In this document: one piece after another, positions 33,786 through 46,436 of the stretch
How positions within the stretch are numbered: position 1 is the first letter of the stretch
Layout of the letters: each line of letters starts with the position of its first letter
Assembly: GCA_023634235.1 (NCBI GenBank)
Contig: JAMKCF010000007.1
Location: 3,638,001-3,702,000 of the forward strand
Length of the DNA: 64,000 nt
Origin: Pisaster brevispinus
Lineage: Eukaryota > Echinodermata > Asteroidea > Forcipulatida > Asteriidae
Direction of reading: 5' to 3'
Notes under the pieces: model-generated
Database searches by the model: none
What the model was told of the DNA's origin: nothing
What the model saw: only the letters and a program-made list of their open reading frames with translations
Position numbers and translations under genes: made by a program

Positions 33786-35253
33786 TCTATGAGCTGTGGT
33801 GGTGGAACTGAAGAGAACCGGTGATGTAACAATTCTGGTGAAGACTAGTTATCCATGACAGAATTTGAGCGTATACTGCTTTTGGAGTAATACTTTAAAG
33901 TTATAACATGCACATCTATAAAAATGTGACACTTTTTTTGTATCTTGATTCATTATAGCCATTCTATACATTGCTATAGACATTTTAAGTCAGTTTCTTA
34001 TGTCCTGTCCCAGCGTTTTTCCACTGCTACTGGCTGCTTTTTTATGCTTGCGTACGCGTAGGCACAGGCTTCAACTCGCTTCATGCTGGCGTTTAGTATA
34101 GTGTTGCATCAACAACATTGATTGGCGATGCCGGCCTGTGATGCGTAAACAAAATGCAAGCTAGGCATAATTTGCATCCAAGTAGTGGCAGAAAACACCA
34201 CTGATTTTGCTGATTTACAAGATGCCAACTTCTTCTTTTCCAGTAAAAGTTGGTTTGGAAATGATTTAGCTCATAATTTATGAAATGTTCTTTGCAAAAT
34301 CAAAATATTTATCTGCAAAACTTTGTATCAAGAAACCTTTTTACAATTTTTATTAGATGCTCATTTTTATGGCAACTGATTCTATTTTACAAGCAGTGAT
34401 TGAATTTATTGGTTTTTGGTAAAAATTAAATTTCATGTTTTTTGTTGAACTTCACCAGCCCCTATCCCCCCCCCCAAAAAAAATAAGTGGCAAGCAAAAG
34501 AGATTCACGCTGAAATAAAAATACTAGTTTTAACAGCGATAAGGCTGCGTGCGAGTTTCACAAACACGCCATCTGCATGCATTTCAAGACACTTCACCAG
34601 ACACATTTTGCGCTAACTACCTCTCTTGAGAGACTACGTAAACTCGCCGCGAAAGCACACGAGAAGTCCCAATGAAAAACAACCTTCCTGAAAGGCTATT
34701 TGTCTACTCCTCAAGTGTTAATGAAATTTGTCATCAAAGTGTTCTCCGCATGCACATTATGTCAGTGTTTCCCTATGCACTTCTCCCTTCTCTTTTGTAA
34801 TCAGCGGCAGGGAACTATCACTGGGTGTCGATGTACACCGCTTGGGTCGCCACTGCACTATTCAGAGGGGTGTCCATGCATTATTGACACCCCTAAACGC
34901 AACTCAATCCGATGTTAATGAACGGTCGTCTTTGAAGGGGTGGGTTGTCCGTCCCAGGAGACGTGAGCTCATCATGTACCTTTGGATGAGTAATTATAGA
35001 CTCAATTGATCGTAACCGCATCTCCACTTTCCTCACCCGCCGTCCCCCGAGCGAGAGTTCTGTCAGGCGGGGTGGAAACCAACACTGGTAATTTTGGCGG
35101 GAGACGTTGCCATGGGAGCAACTTGCCTAGGTGGGATGTTTGTTATCACCTGGTGGTGAATAATGTGTAGAAAATGTAAATTGCGGTCAGTTTTATTACA
35201 ATATCCGATGAAGGTTGGCATACAGTGAGACTTACTAATTCCATAGATGTTCT

Positions 35254-35647
35254 CAAAGGTAGGGTTGCGGATTGGTAACTACTCCAAAAAAGAATTAACA
35301 TAAAAACTTACTTGGTGAGAAGCGCTGCAGCTGTCGAGAGTATAAACTATTTTGTGAAAGGAATTCCCTTCGAAGATAATATGGTGCGGATAATTTTTTC
35401 CCTGCAAAATATTTGAATCTGAGAAGCGATTCATGCATGAATTGTTTCTCAGATTTCTGGGGGGTGTGGGGTGTGTGGTGGTGTTCACTCGCGAATGCTG
35501 CAGCCAGAGATGCAGTTGTTACCTGCTGTCACTTTGCATTCAGCTGAAACTTTCACATGTAACTTTCATTGTAACCTTTTTTGATAATTTTGCCTATAAA
35601 TCAGCATTAAGATGAAAAAAAAACCCAATCTATGATCTTACCTTTAA
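35254..35647 (+). mobile_element. MITE-A copy 4
   Basis: Start CAAAGGTAGGGTTGCGGATT, shared phrases GAGAAGCGCTGCAGCTGT and GATTCATGCATGAATTGTTT, and end CCAATCTATGATCTTACCTT. It abuts a MITE-B half copy. Confidence 0.7.
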
Positions 35648-35827
35648 GCAGACAAAAGTGCTTACTGGTAATAACTTGCTGCTTTGCATAAATAACAAGA
35701 TTACCAGTCACAAACTGACAAATGGTGCATGTGACCTGGCATTTTGGCTGGTTACCTTATTCTGGTAAGCAAAATTGTAATGTGCTTAGTTAGTTTCTGT
35801 GCTTTCAAGCATCTCCATGAAATTGAG
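35648..35827. mobile_element. MITE-B copy
   Basis: It contains GATTACCAGTCACAAACTG, TTTTGGCTGGTTACCTTATT and the end AAGCATCTCCATGAAATTGAG. The left end is lost at the junction with MITE-A copy 4. Confidence 0.6.
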
Positions 35828-35892
35828 TTGCATGGTCCCTGGTTTTGATTCCCAGCTCCATGGCAAGGCATTTTTTGTATTAGATTGAAAGG

Positions 35893-36064
35893 TACAGCAG
35901 GCCTCGAAATAACCCATGGCACCCACAGCAATTGCCGTGGTGCCCTGTGCTTTTCCTGTGGTGCCCTTTGCAAAGTTCCAACACAAATTTACATTTTCCT
36001 CATATAGAGTAACCCTTACCAGAGGAAAATTGCCGTGCCCCTTCAATAGCGAAGTTCAAGGCCT
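35893..36064. mobile_element. MITE-F copy
   Basis: Start AGGCCTCGAAATAACCCATG, middle ATATAGAGTAACCCTTACCA, end GTTCAAGGCCTGG. Confidence 0.55.
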
Positions 36065-36335
36065 GGTACAGTGTAGAGTGTCATACTTGAGATGTAAAGC
36101 CATTGGTCCCATGTGTTGTGTTATGTGCATTAAAAGAACCCAGCAATCGCTAAGAGAAGGGGCTTGCCCCAGTGTTTCTGGCAGTGGCTGCTGAATGCAC
36201 TGCAGCTTTAAACTCTTTGAAGGTGTTATATAAATGGGTCTCATAATTCAAAAACTTCAAAAGCCTGTCTGGAAATAAATAATGATAAATGCTTTGAGAC
36301 CCCCTGTAGACAAAGCGCTAAAAAAAAAAACACCC
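36065..36335 (+). mobile_element. SINE-1 3' body fragment
   Basis: It starts near GATGTAAAGCCATTGGTCCC and runs through AAAAGAACCCAGCAATCG, GGGTCTCATAATTCAAAAAC and the end CTGTAGACAAAGCGCTA, followed by an A run. The tRNA-like head is absent. Confidence 0.65.
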
Positions 36336-37064
36336 GGTCGTTATTATCAAGGGAGAACGCTGTACGTAGTACCTAATGCATGATCTGTTCAGTATTCGCT
36401 TGACAGACGCTTCTCTTACAAAGTAGTCATAGACAGAGAGGAACTGGCAATAAGAGGTAATAAAGGTCGATCAACTTCTAAGTGTGTGGGGAGTTCTAGT
36501 TCCATCTCGTTAGGTATACTGCAATTACAAGAATCCCTGATGGAGGAACGCCCCCTCTGGAGTAATAATAGCCTGGAAAACCCCGGACGGGAGGACCCCA
36601 CGGTTCAATACTCATTAACACCTAAATTGATCACATCTTGAACTCTTTTGTGTCACATCAAGGTGGAGTAGGACTCTATGTAGGTCGTGGGGAGGGGGTG
36701 TTTCCCCCCTCCCTCCCCATTCTTTGGGGTGCTTCTTTGGCAGGTGCGTTTATCATTAGATGGGCGATGGAGAATTACTACACATTAAGGGCGTGTTTTG
36801 TAGGCCATGCGCACACTGGTGTACTTCTTAGGGGTCTCCAAAATGCATGCATTTAGTGTATCAGAGAGAGGTATGCATGACTTCTTCGTCATTGCATAGT
36901 ATTTGATGCCTTAAAGGTGTTATACAGGACTGGTAAGGATAACAGACATTGTTTACTTTTAGCCTGAAAGCTTACTAGGTGAAATCTTGCCCTTTGATAT
37001 GAAGTCATGTTCAAGAAAACTCTATCTGAAAACCTTTAAAAAAAAACAGACAAAAAAACCCGCA

Positions 37065-37235
37065 ACATCTGCTCTAGCAATGCAAAGGTCGTGGGTTCGA
37101 ATCCCACCCGAGTGATTGCCGGTGGATTTTTTTTTTTTTCACAGAGCTCGGGAAAGCACTGAGCATACAGTGCTTAATACACATCGGTGTAAGGGAAAAA
37201 CCAAATTAAAATTCTTCATCCCGATGCAAATATTA
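37065..37235 (+). mobile_element. tRNA-derived SINE fragment, third family
   Basis: The B box GTGGGTTCGAATCCCACCC is followed by a T run, ACAGAGCTCGGGAAAGCACT and ACACATCGGTGTAAGGG. The A-box half is missing. Confidence 0.5.
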
Positions 37236-37834
37236 CAACTGTCAAAATGCAACAGCTGATTTCGGTTGTTATAACCAAATTAAGGACAATGTGTTGAAAA
37301 GCAAAAAAGTTGTGCATGGTTTTTCACCATTTTCTCCTGACTCGCACAACAGATTCAGCCCAAATGTTCACAGGTATAAACGATTTTAAAGGATCCAGAT
37401 AGCATTGGTTTTATGGATTTCAGCAAACAGTTTGTTTAATAAAAACAACATTTCTTACCGAAGCACTTCTCATGATGATTTGTAACGGGACGTCAAATTG
37501 AAAAGTAACATAAATTCTTGCTTTCCTGTGATGATTACTAATTACTATAAAACCAAATTATAAAACTATTTGTGTTAAATTAATAATAATACTAATGTTA
37601 TTAATAATACAAAATACACCAAACAAGCCAATTGATTATTAAACAATTTGTGAACTTACATAAATGAGACTTAAAGCAATTGTTTGGATTACTAGGTTGT
37701 GTAATAGACTATGTCACATTGCTTACTAAAAGAACGGCTAAAAGAATGAAGTGTATTCCAGGGCTTGCCCTGGCAGGCAAGTTACTGCACTGATCATGTG
37801 AAAAATTTATATAGTCAATTTCATTGTTATTACT

Positions 37835-37870
37835 AAGTCATTTATTTATTTATTTATTTATTTATACATT
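37835..37870. repeat. TTTA microsatellite
   Basis: About seven TTTA units followed by TACATTTATACATA. Confidence 0.8.
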
Positions 37871-38837
37871 TATACATAGGTTCTGTGGCTCTTTTGCGAA
37901 CTTGTGATGTCACAGGTCACATGGAAACCTAGAATGAGCTTCATCTTTTATGGACATATTTATATTTTACAAAAACCAGACAGTATAATTTATCAGACAA
38001 AGTGTGAGGATTATGGATTTCCAAGTAACAGGAAATTATTTTATCCCTCTACTGTCTCAAATTTCAAAGAGGGTGGTGTAGTCTCTATTATCAGCAGCTT
38101 ATAATGTCACTTTACAAGTAGGTTTCATTTTCACACTTAAAGCTGATGGGGAGGATGTGAGGGAGACTGGTAGCGGAGACTAGTGTACACTTTGCTTTGA
38201 ATACACGGGAAATAATACCTTTTGATTCTCAGAGGAATGTTGGCTTTGTGTAGGAGAAAGCAATTTTGGTAATGAAAAATTTCCGTTGTTGTTTGAGCTC
38301 TGTGTAGATAGTTGAAAATGTGCGTTTGCTCAGGAGTGTATCTTTGAACTGTTTTAAATCGAAACATTTGTGCGGGAATGTCTACATGTATCAGATATGA
38401 CATACATGTGTTGAGACTTAAAGAAAACCCAGAAAGGTTCCGGGGATCGAGTCCCATCTGAGTTGGGGAAAGTTTGATTGACATTGGTCTCAGAGCAAAA
38501 GGGCTGTGCTTTAGGAGTATGTAGTAGTGAAGGCATTTATTAAGTTATAGCCTGGTAATTGCCGAAACTTTGGTCTTTTATAGACTAGGAAGTCTAGAGC
38601 AGACAAATTAGCAGACGTGTCACGCAGCGACTGTCTTAAGGGTGAAGTCTAAAAGAATTAGTGGTGCCTGCTTTTGTTTCTTGATCTGTTGTTTGCTTGA
38701 AGCAGGGCTCTTCTGTAACTTCTAAGGGGCTGGTTAAAATTCTCACCAAGTGGTTCGGCTGATCGGTTCAGTGTTGAATACAGCATCCCTTTTCAATATG
38801 ATGAAATAAGGATTTTGAAAAGAAAAGAAAAATTGCT

Positions 38838-39100
38838 TACACATGTTCTGCTAAGCAAAAATAGGCAGGATACCAGTCACAGATTGCACATGTGACATGG
38901 TATTTTGGCTGGTATCTTATTCTGGTACTTAACATCATTTTGGTATACTTGGCTACTTGTCATGCTTGTTGTGCTTAAGCAGCTTTATGAAATTGAGCCA
39001 TGCATAGAGCTGCTTTGATGCAGAAAACATTGCTGGCAATTTTCTGCTAAGCATAATTGAACAGGATACAGTCACAACTGTTACATGTGATCAGGGTTGC
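38838..39100. mobile_element. MITE-B copy followed by a half copy
   Basis: 38838-38999 holds GCTAAGCAAAAATAGGCAGG through AGCAGCTTTATGAAATTGAG. 39000-39100 repeats the left half (CATAGAGCTGCTTTGATGCA, AACAGGATACAGTCACAAC). Confidence 0.6.
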
Positions 39101-39104
39101 CCTT

Positions 39105-39262
39105 AGACTAGTGACTGGACAGCAGGGCCAGGTAGCTTGTCATTTCTCAAGTCCACCAGCTTTTTCACATGTCCATAATTAAATATGGATGCTTTGCAAT
39201 ACTGAGGTAGCCAGCCGGGCCATTTGGAGTGAATTTGGACTGGTCCTCAGGTGTTTCAACTG
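39105..39262. repeat. Diverged copy of the 13405 repeat
   Basis: CTAGTGACTGGACAGCAGGG, GCTTTTTCACATGTCCATAA and GTCCTCAGGTGTTTCAACTG correspond to the 13690-13865 phrases. Confidence 0.55.
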
Positions 39263-39548
39263 AAGTCTATACAAGTTTACAAAGATAAAAGATTACAGTA
39301 AAAATGACAGATTCAAGAAAGGCATTGACTTACGTAAACGCAGAAACGTTTATAGGCTATTTATAATGTATATTTTTAAACAACAAAAAGTAGAGTTCAT
39401 GTTAATGACAGACTCATAAAAAATCATTAAGTTGTAGTCAGTCGACTGATGTTTCATTTAAGGTTAGAGTTTGACAATTACACAAGGTTTGGAATAGCGG
39501 GATGTTTGTATCTTTGAGTCAGAGCAGGAGGCGAGTAAGTGTCTGAGT

Positions 39549-39846
39549 TTGAGGTTTACCTGAGTTCCTGTTGCATTTGTGGAAGAAAAGAAAAAACAAA
39601 ACTGCATTCCCCGAGAATAACATGCACCCATATGTCTTCAGACTATTTTTTCTCTGACACTTGTCTTTAATATGAGGTTTACCTGAGTTCCTGTCGCATT
39701 TGAGGAAGCAGGCTGTGGTGTCAATGAGAAACAAGCAATAAAAAAACGAAAAGGAAGAAAAGAAAACAAAATTCTCCAAGAATAACATGCACCCATATTA
39801 AGTATTTCTTCAGACTATTTTTTCTCTGACCCATGTCTTTAATAGG
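39549..39846. repeat. Tandem duplication, units 124 and about 173 bp
   Basis: GAGGTTTACCTGAGTTCCTG occurs at 39550 and 39673. GAATAACATGCACCCATAT and CAGACTATTTTTTCTCTGAC occur in both. The second unit has an extra 50 bases. Confidence 0.8.
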
Positions 39847-40130
39847 TCAATAACTCAAGATCAAGTTGAAGAGCTATAATAGTATGATGATAACAGATCT
39901 CTAATGTTAGAGCAGGCATCAATCACGCTAATGGATTTCTTCATTCCATTAGATTGGTCATAAATTTTCATTCAATTTAGTGGAGTGTTTTTTTATTTTT
40001 ATTTTGTTAAACAGCTTCATGTTTATTATCACCTAAATTGTCATACTAGGAAATTATCAGCACGCTCTAATCTTGAAAAAAAAAAATGATTGCGAGATAG
40101 TAAGCTATATAGTGGAGACACTTCTTTATG

Positions 40131-40602
40131 TTAAAGGTAACATCGTCGTTTGGTAATAATTTTTATTATATTTTTTCTATCCAAAACTTGGGAGTATAAA
40201 GATGGTAATGGTAGTATTAAAGCATCCTGAGAAATTATTTCGTCTGAAATACCCCAGTTGGTTAGAAATCAACAAATTTGAATCTTTAAAAAGTTTGAAT
40301 CTCCAAACATTTGAATCTAAGAACAGACTCATTCATGAATTGTTTCTTCAGTTTCTGAGGGTTAGTGCCCGTTTGCGAATGCCATGGCCAGAGATGCGGT
40401 TGGTACCTACTATCTTCTCGCTAAACATGGATGGATTCAGATTCGTGTGAAAATACCATGACAGTCTGTTGCTGTTTTCTCAATAAATAGACACTGTATT
40501 CAGCTGAAACTTTCATAGGTGACTTTTATTGTATCTTTTTTGATACTTTGGCCTATAAATCAGCATTACATTGACAAAACCAAAAGATAATCCTACCTTT
40601 AA
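40131..40602 (+). mobile_element. MITE-A copy 5
   Basis: Start TTAAAGGTAACATCGTCGTT (diverged), core GCCAGAGATGCGGTTGGTAC, and end GATAATCCTACCTTTAA. Confidence 0.65.
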
Positions 40603-41644
40603 TATCATCAGAACCCTTACCATCTCAGTAACAAGATCTATTATATAAAATCCCTGGTTACAATCAATCAGTTTGAGATTAACAAGACCTCTAAGTGTTT
40701 CAAACGAAAGTGGTTGATGGTGACGGAAGCGCTGGTCTCCTGGAGGGCACCGAAAGACCCCCCCTTCCTTCTCTCCCCAGAACACCCCCAGGCTGGCCAC
40801 CCCCCCCTGCCAGGGAGTAATTCCACCCTGTGTATAGGCTTTTCCTGATTCTCTGTTTAGTTTCTTCTGTTTTTGGCTTGCTGGAGAAGCAGGAAAAGCT
40901 GAAGCTGACTCATAATGCCTTGAGATAGTGACGTCTCTTATATTGGGAGAGTTTTTTTTTTTTCTTATCTCGGAGAGGGTGACTGCATGCTTTACTCTGT
41001 CTGCCTGCTACCTTAGTCCCACTAAACCGGGTTTGCAGTTACGTCTAGAAAGTGTCGGGGCACACAACCGGGGCCCGGACCGATTTCACTCACTATTGGT
41101 AAAAGCGTTAAAGTGTTGAATGAAGTCCAAGGGAGTTGAGAGTCTTGCACACAATCCATCAGTGGAGAAATCCATTCCAGTCGGATGCCAGAATCTCAGA
41201 GAGCTGTTCCTTATGGATTGATTATTATCACCTTAAGAGTTTTTCTGTTTTTTTTTTTTTCCCTCGCCTCTATGTGTGCCGGGAATTTGTTTGTTTTTCC
41301 GCCAGTCATGCAAGCCTGACGACTGCGTTCTCTCTTGATGGCTAACTTGGGATTATTTCATTTTGGTGCGCCGGAACTGGTGGAAATAGTCGATGGCTTG
41401 TGAGTATGGGGCTAAGTGGCACAACTGGGTAGATTGTATTTCTGAAAAACTTCCTCTCACTGATTGATTTGTGGGAACAAAATGAAGACGGACTAGAGTC
41501 AAGAAATTGCCTGGCGTTATGTGCCTCTTTTAGGGGGGAAGACAATTCACAACAGGTGTTTGCAAGTAGAGTCTGCTTGCATTGCATCACTCATGGATGG
41601 TAACTTTATTCCATTTTTGTAAAGTTTTATAATTGGACACATGC

Positions 41645-41876
41645 TTTTAAGGTGAAGTATACTTTTGATTTTTGGAACCGTTTTGGAATTGTTTGAATCA
41701 TATACAAATGTAGATCATATACTATAAAACTGTAAAAATTTCACTTCAAATAGTGGTAGCGTTTTTGAGATATTGCCGAAAATCTGTAGCAATGTTATAC
41801 ATTATCAGCAGCTGCAGTATGCTTTTATGGACATTAATAGTTGGAGTATAACACCAATGGTATACCCTTCCTTTAA
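41645..41876. mobile_element. MITE-J copy 3 (internally deleted)
   Basis: Left end TTTTAAGGTGAAGTATAC, shared internal phrase AAAATTTCACTTCAAA, and right end GGTATACCCTTCCTTTAA. It is about 140 bp shorter than copy 1. Confidence 0.65.
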
Positions 41877-42404
41877 AGACAATGGTAAAGATCTGTAATT
41901 GTAATTATTTTGTTTTTTTAGGAAAAAAGTAAAAAGTTAAAGTTACAAGGAAATGGCATCACCATCAATTATTTGGTTTGCTGCACTCTTTAACAATACT
42001 TCCATCCCTGACAATATTTTTACCGTTTTCCCCATCTAAAACCTTACCTTAGTTTTTTTGGGGAAAAAGAGGAAGCTTGAAGTCAAAATTGCTTAACTGA
42101 TTATTACAGGAATGAGATAAATCCTAGCCTTTTATCTGAATTCATCACTGTTTTCTTAAGATATGAAGAAATCCTATTCTTTGATGTACTTCTCTAGCAG
42201 GGAAGTTACTTTTTCCCAATCTTGTCATTGATTTCTATAATTCCAGAGGTTACTGAAAGGGGGAGAAATGCCATCATTTTTTACCACTGTATTTTGGAAC
42301 CCAGACATCTTTTTGTTTTTGAATTGGCTTAGGCGCCATCTGTCTGTTTGAAGTCTCGTACCGAAAGTGTATGTTTTCACACAAACTAATGGAGCTCTGA
42401 CGAG

Positions 42405-43150
42405 GCTCAAGTTTCGAGGGGAAAATCCACAAGACTGTTTGTCGCCCAGAATCTTTACTGGACCAGAATTTTTGTTTACACGACTAGAATCAAAACGACA
42501 ACACAGGAAAAATGTCCACATCCGGCCAACACTTTTTAAGGGATTTTTTTTTTTTTTTTTAAAGGATGTTTGACTTTATTTCCCTTTTAAAAATATTCCT
42601 CTTGAGAAATTGGTAGCTAAAACAAATTTTGCTGACCTTTATCAAGGAAAATTCAAGCTCACATTGTTTTGCGCGGATGGAACTCTCCTGCACTCATTCT
42701 CAAGGAACAAAAATGGAGAGTAGTGAGAAGCGTTGTCAAGACCAACGAAGACCCGAAAATTAGTTTTTTTCACGATTTTGACACTTTGTAATAGTTTAAG
42801 TGTCTGTGCTTCTCTGTATACATCCTGTCAGCCCTTCTGGACAGGTATGGCTTTAATTTGACCTAAGTTGAGGGAGATAAAGTGGTGGCCGGATTCAGAA
42901 TTTTAGCCAGTTTAAACATATAAATTGTTTACGTTAAGTAAACTTTGATATTCAGCAGATATTTATCAGACTTGAAGGATATTTATCTTACTTAAACGCA
43001 ACATTTGAGCTTCATTTTTGTCTGACAAAATTATTGAAATGAAAAAAAAAACACAAGACAGCCGTACTTGACCAGTCGTATAAGTTCATTGGCCTGAAGC
43101 TAGAATCACCGGCCTCGGGCCTAAAGTAATGTGTCAATTTCGAGCCCTGC
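42405..43150 (-). mobile_element. MITE-C copy split by about 390 bp of other DNA
   Basis: 42405-42505 holds one end (GTTTCGAGGGGAAAATCCAC, ACTGGACCAGAATTTTTG). 42900-43150 holds the other (ACACAAGACAGCCGTACTTG, GTGTCAATTTCGAGCCCTG). Intact copies are about 330-380 bp, so extra DNA with a long T run at 42544-42560 lies inside. Confidence 0.5.
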
Positions 43151-43214
43151 CTGAGCCGAAGTTGTGGTTCCACAAGCCCTTCTTTCAGACCTTTTTGTTA
43201 ACTTTGAGTAAAAC

Positions 43215-43407
43215 AGGGCTAAATTTTACCGAGTTGTTTAAGCAGAGAATATTGCTTAACAATTTTCTGCTAAACAAAAATAAGCAGGATACCAGTTACA
43301 GGTAGTACTTATGTCACGCTATTTTGGCTGGTAACCTTAATCTGGTAAGCAAGATTTTGTTGTGCTCAGCTACTTTTTGTGCTTAGGCAGCTCTATGAAA
43401 TTGGGCC
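43215..43407. mobile_element. MITE-B copy
   Basis: Start GGGCTAAATTTTACCGAGTT (diverged), middle AATAAGCAGGATACCAGTTA, end CAGCTCTATGAAATTGGGCC. Confidence 0.65.
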
Positions 43408-45224
43408 CATGTCTGTAACATCACACTCTTTGTTGCACTTTTTCTCAATGTTGACCCTCCCAGACAAAATTGTTTCAGGAGCGTGCCCTGGTTTAACCCT
43501 CAATTGAACTGATTGGCACCAGCCAGCCCGCCCTCTGCTCTCCCTTGGGGTGTCCAGTTAACCAGCTCCTCCATTATCACCCCCTTACACGTTGTGATTT
43601 TACGACTACCCCTGTGGAGGGTGAACTTGGGACATTTCACTGACCCTTTTAAGATGACCCAAGGGTGTTGTTGTGGGTTGTTCTTGTCTGTGAACTTGTC
43701 TAGTGCAAAAAAATGCACAGGTCGTTGGCAATCTTGGAATTGGTTGGCTTGGACACAAAACAAAGCAGTATAATTAGCAGACTGAATGGATATAGTCACA
43801 TTCCTGCATGCATGCATGAGACATAGATTTTTGTTGACACTATGTATAGTTTTTAATCTTTAAACGTGCTAAATATGAGTATGTTTGGTTTTGAGACGAG
43901 CCAGAGGTTTAAATTAAAAATAATTATACTAATTTATTGATTTAAATTGTGCCCATTCCATTTAATAATCACAAGCGCATAACAATCAAGCAATAATTTA
44001 ATAAACAAAACAGGACAATGAAAAAAAGCTGAACAAAAAACACCAAGAACACAAACAAACTGGTACGAAGCTAGGAAATGCCACAATAAATTCACAAACA
44101 TTTATGACTAGACAATACCCTTGCAGAACTCCCCACCCAAGATCGTGTTTAAAATTTACAATAAGAGCACGAGAAATGCCTCATGAAGACATTCTGAACT
44201 TACTACTCAGGTATTTTGCAAGACAAAATTCACATACTTGATGTATACATGTACTGGTCGCTCTGTGTAGTTGACTCTATGTAGGGAGCCAAATGCATGC
44301 ATGGGTGCCTCACAGTCAGCCATGCAGTTATCGCCGTAATTAAATTTCCTGAGCCTATCAGATTGTTTGCAACATTTACATTTTTTTGTATCGCATGAAG
44401 TGTGAATATCTTGTCCTGGCTGATGGTTGGTGGGTTTATTTGAAAAACTACTTCATGGCTTTTTGTTTGACACATTTTGAGCTCATGCGCGCACATTGTC
44501 TCAATGCTTTCCAATGACTGGGCTGCTAGTCTTCGGAAGGAGAATACATTTGGTCTTTTAAACATTTTTTTCAGTCCAGTGAATTTTCTGATCTGCAAGA
44601 CCCCAATTTGTTGCAGCTTTAGCCAGAAGCAGACATTTCTTTAAAAAAAAACCCCAAAACCAACAAGAAAACCACCAAAAAAACTCGAAATCATATTTGA
44701 TTCCTTCCTGCTTCCATTCTGTTTTTGCTTTATTGGCTCTATAGTTTTTATCCAGGAGAAATCAAGCAAAGAAGAGGAAAAGCACAAATAATTTGTCATT
44801 TCCTTTTTGTATCCAGAACGACATTATATTATTTCAGCAATCATTGATAAAAGAACATGAAACCCTGCAAGCTATTTTTAAAGAACCTACACCCAAGGTT
44901 CCTCATAACAAGAGGAATGACTTTGTTTATCTTTCCCTTACTCATGTTAGCAGCAGGAAAGTAGCCCCGTTCCCCTTGGGCCTTAACAGGGTTTAAAGGG
45001 AAAAGTCCTCATTATTATTTTTGGAAGATTAAATCAATTCCCATCCTCTAGCTTTCAACACAACCAGGTCTGGTATTTCGCGGAAGATTTGGAGGCATTT
45101 GCCGCAGTAATCCTTCTGCGAGTTAGATTTGAGTAATGTTTGATACAATGACTTCCTCCTCCTTCTTCTTCTTCCTTTTGAGTGCAGCCTTCAAATGATT
45201 GAAGATAAACGCACTGCCAGACGC

Positions 45225-45475
45225 ACCGAGATGAACCCCTTCTCTTAGCGATAAGTGTGTACTGGGGTCTTTTACGTGCGTTGATAGTTTTTATATACTA
45301 CACACGGGACCTATGGCTGTTCCATCCAAAGGACGAAGCAATAATGGTAAAGTGTCTTGCTTAAGGACACAAGTGTCAAGCCCAGGTCTCGAACCCACAA
45401 GCTGTTGATCAGAAACACCAGAACTTGAGTTCGGTGCTCTTAACTGCTCGGCCATGACACGCCATGTTCCTTAGT
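45225..45475 (-). mobile_element. SINE-1 copy, minus orientation
   Basis: It is nearly complete from the head (reverse of CTCGGCCATGACACGCC) through the B box (GTCTCGAACCCACAAGC inverse) to the AAAGACCCCAGTACACACTT-type body. It lies head to head with the + copy beginning at 45503. Confidence 0.7.
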
Positions 45476-45502
45476 CGCAGGATACCCCTTTAAACCATCA
45501 GT

Positions 45503-46245
45503 GTGTCCTGGTCCAGTGGTCAAGGGCACTGGACTCAATTGCTCTGGTGTTTCTGATCAGTAGGGTGTGGGTTCAAGTCCTGAGCCTAATTTCATGGAGC
45601 CGCTTAAACTGAAAATAGTGCTTATAAATTTTCTGCTGAGCAAAAGAAATCAGGAAACCAGTCACAGATTGTACATGGGACATGCTGTTTTGGCTGGTAA
45701 CCTTGTTTTGGTGAGCATAGTTTTGTTGTGCTTAAGCAGCTCTATGGAATTCTGGGACTAGGGCCCAATTTCATAGAGCTGCTTAAGCACAAAAAGTAGC
45801 TAAGCACAACAAAATTATGCTTACCAGAATACGCTTACAATTTCATGTCACATGCTCAATTTGTGACTGGGATCCTGCTCATTTCTGCTAAGCAGAACAC
45901 TTTTAAGCAATGTGTTGCAGCTTCATGAAATTTGGCCCTGGTCTTTAGACACTTGTATCCTTAAGTAAGACGCTTAACCATTATTGCTGCATCCTTCAGA
46001 TGGGGACGTTCAGTTGTGGGTCCCACGTGTTGTATGCAAAATAAAAAAATAAATACATAATTAAAAAACAGTAAAAGAACTCAGTATATTTATCATTAAG
46101 AGAAGGAGTTCAGCAATGGGGTTTTCTGGTATGGTTGGTTACAAATTGCGCCACAGTATCTTGCAAACCATTAGGGCCTACATGGTGCTTTATAATAAAT
46201 GGGTGTGATATTTCAAACATAGCTCCGCATACCTTGTAGAAAAAA
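45503..46245 (+). mobile_element. SINE-1 copy containing two MITE-B copies
   Basis: The head TGGTCCAGTGGTCAAGGGCA and B box GGGTTCAAGTCC end at about 45582. MITE-B copies occupy 45582-45757 and 45761-45939. The SINE resumes with CTTTAGACACTTGTATCCTTAAG and runs to GATATTTCAAACATAGCTCC. Confidence 0.7.
45582..45939. mobile_element. Two adjacent MITE-B copies inside a SINE
   Basis: The first copy (45582-45757) starts GAGCCTAATTTCATGGAGCC. The second (45761-45939) starts GGGCCCAATTTCATAGAGCT and ends ATGAAATTTGGCCC. They lie in opposite internal orientation and are separated by only a few bases. Confidence 0.7.
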
Positions 46246-46264
46246 AAAGGTTTTGCAATAATTA

Positions 46265-46425
46265 CAATTCTAAAGCTGGATTTCACAAAGCACTAAGATG
46301 CATCTTGAGATGAGTTGTCAATATTGCCATAGTGATTTGTATTGTGACATCACACTTTTGCTGAGCAGTTTACGATTGAACGGCAGTAAATATTCAATAT
46401 TTGCTCTTTGCTAAATAGAGCCCTT
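46265..46425. mobile_element. Small MITE-M copy
   Basis: AGCTGGATTTCACAAAGCAC at one end and GCTAAATAGAGCCCTTTATG at the other suggest a short TIR element. The type resembles the one at 58816. Confidence 0.35.
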
Positions 46426-46436
46426 TATGGTGTCTG

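Noticed and set aside
44230..44598. 122-codon open frame, minus strand
   Set aside because: No recognised domain and no splice context. Probably chance, but the least certain of the rejections.
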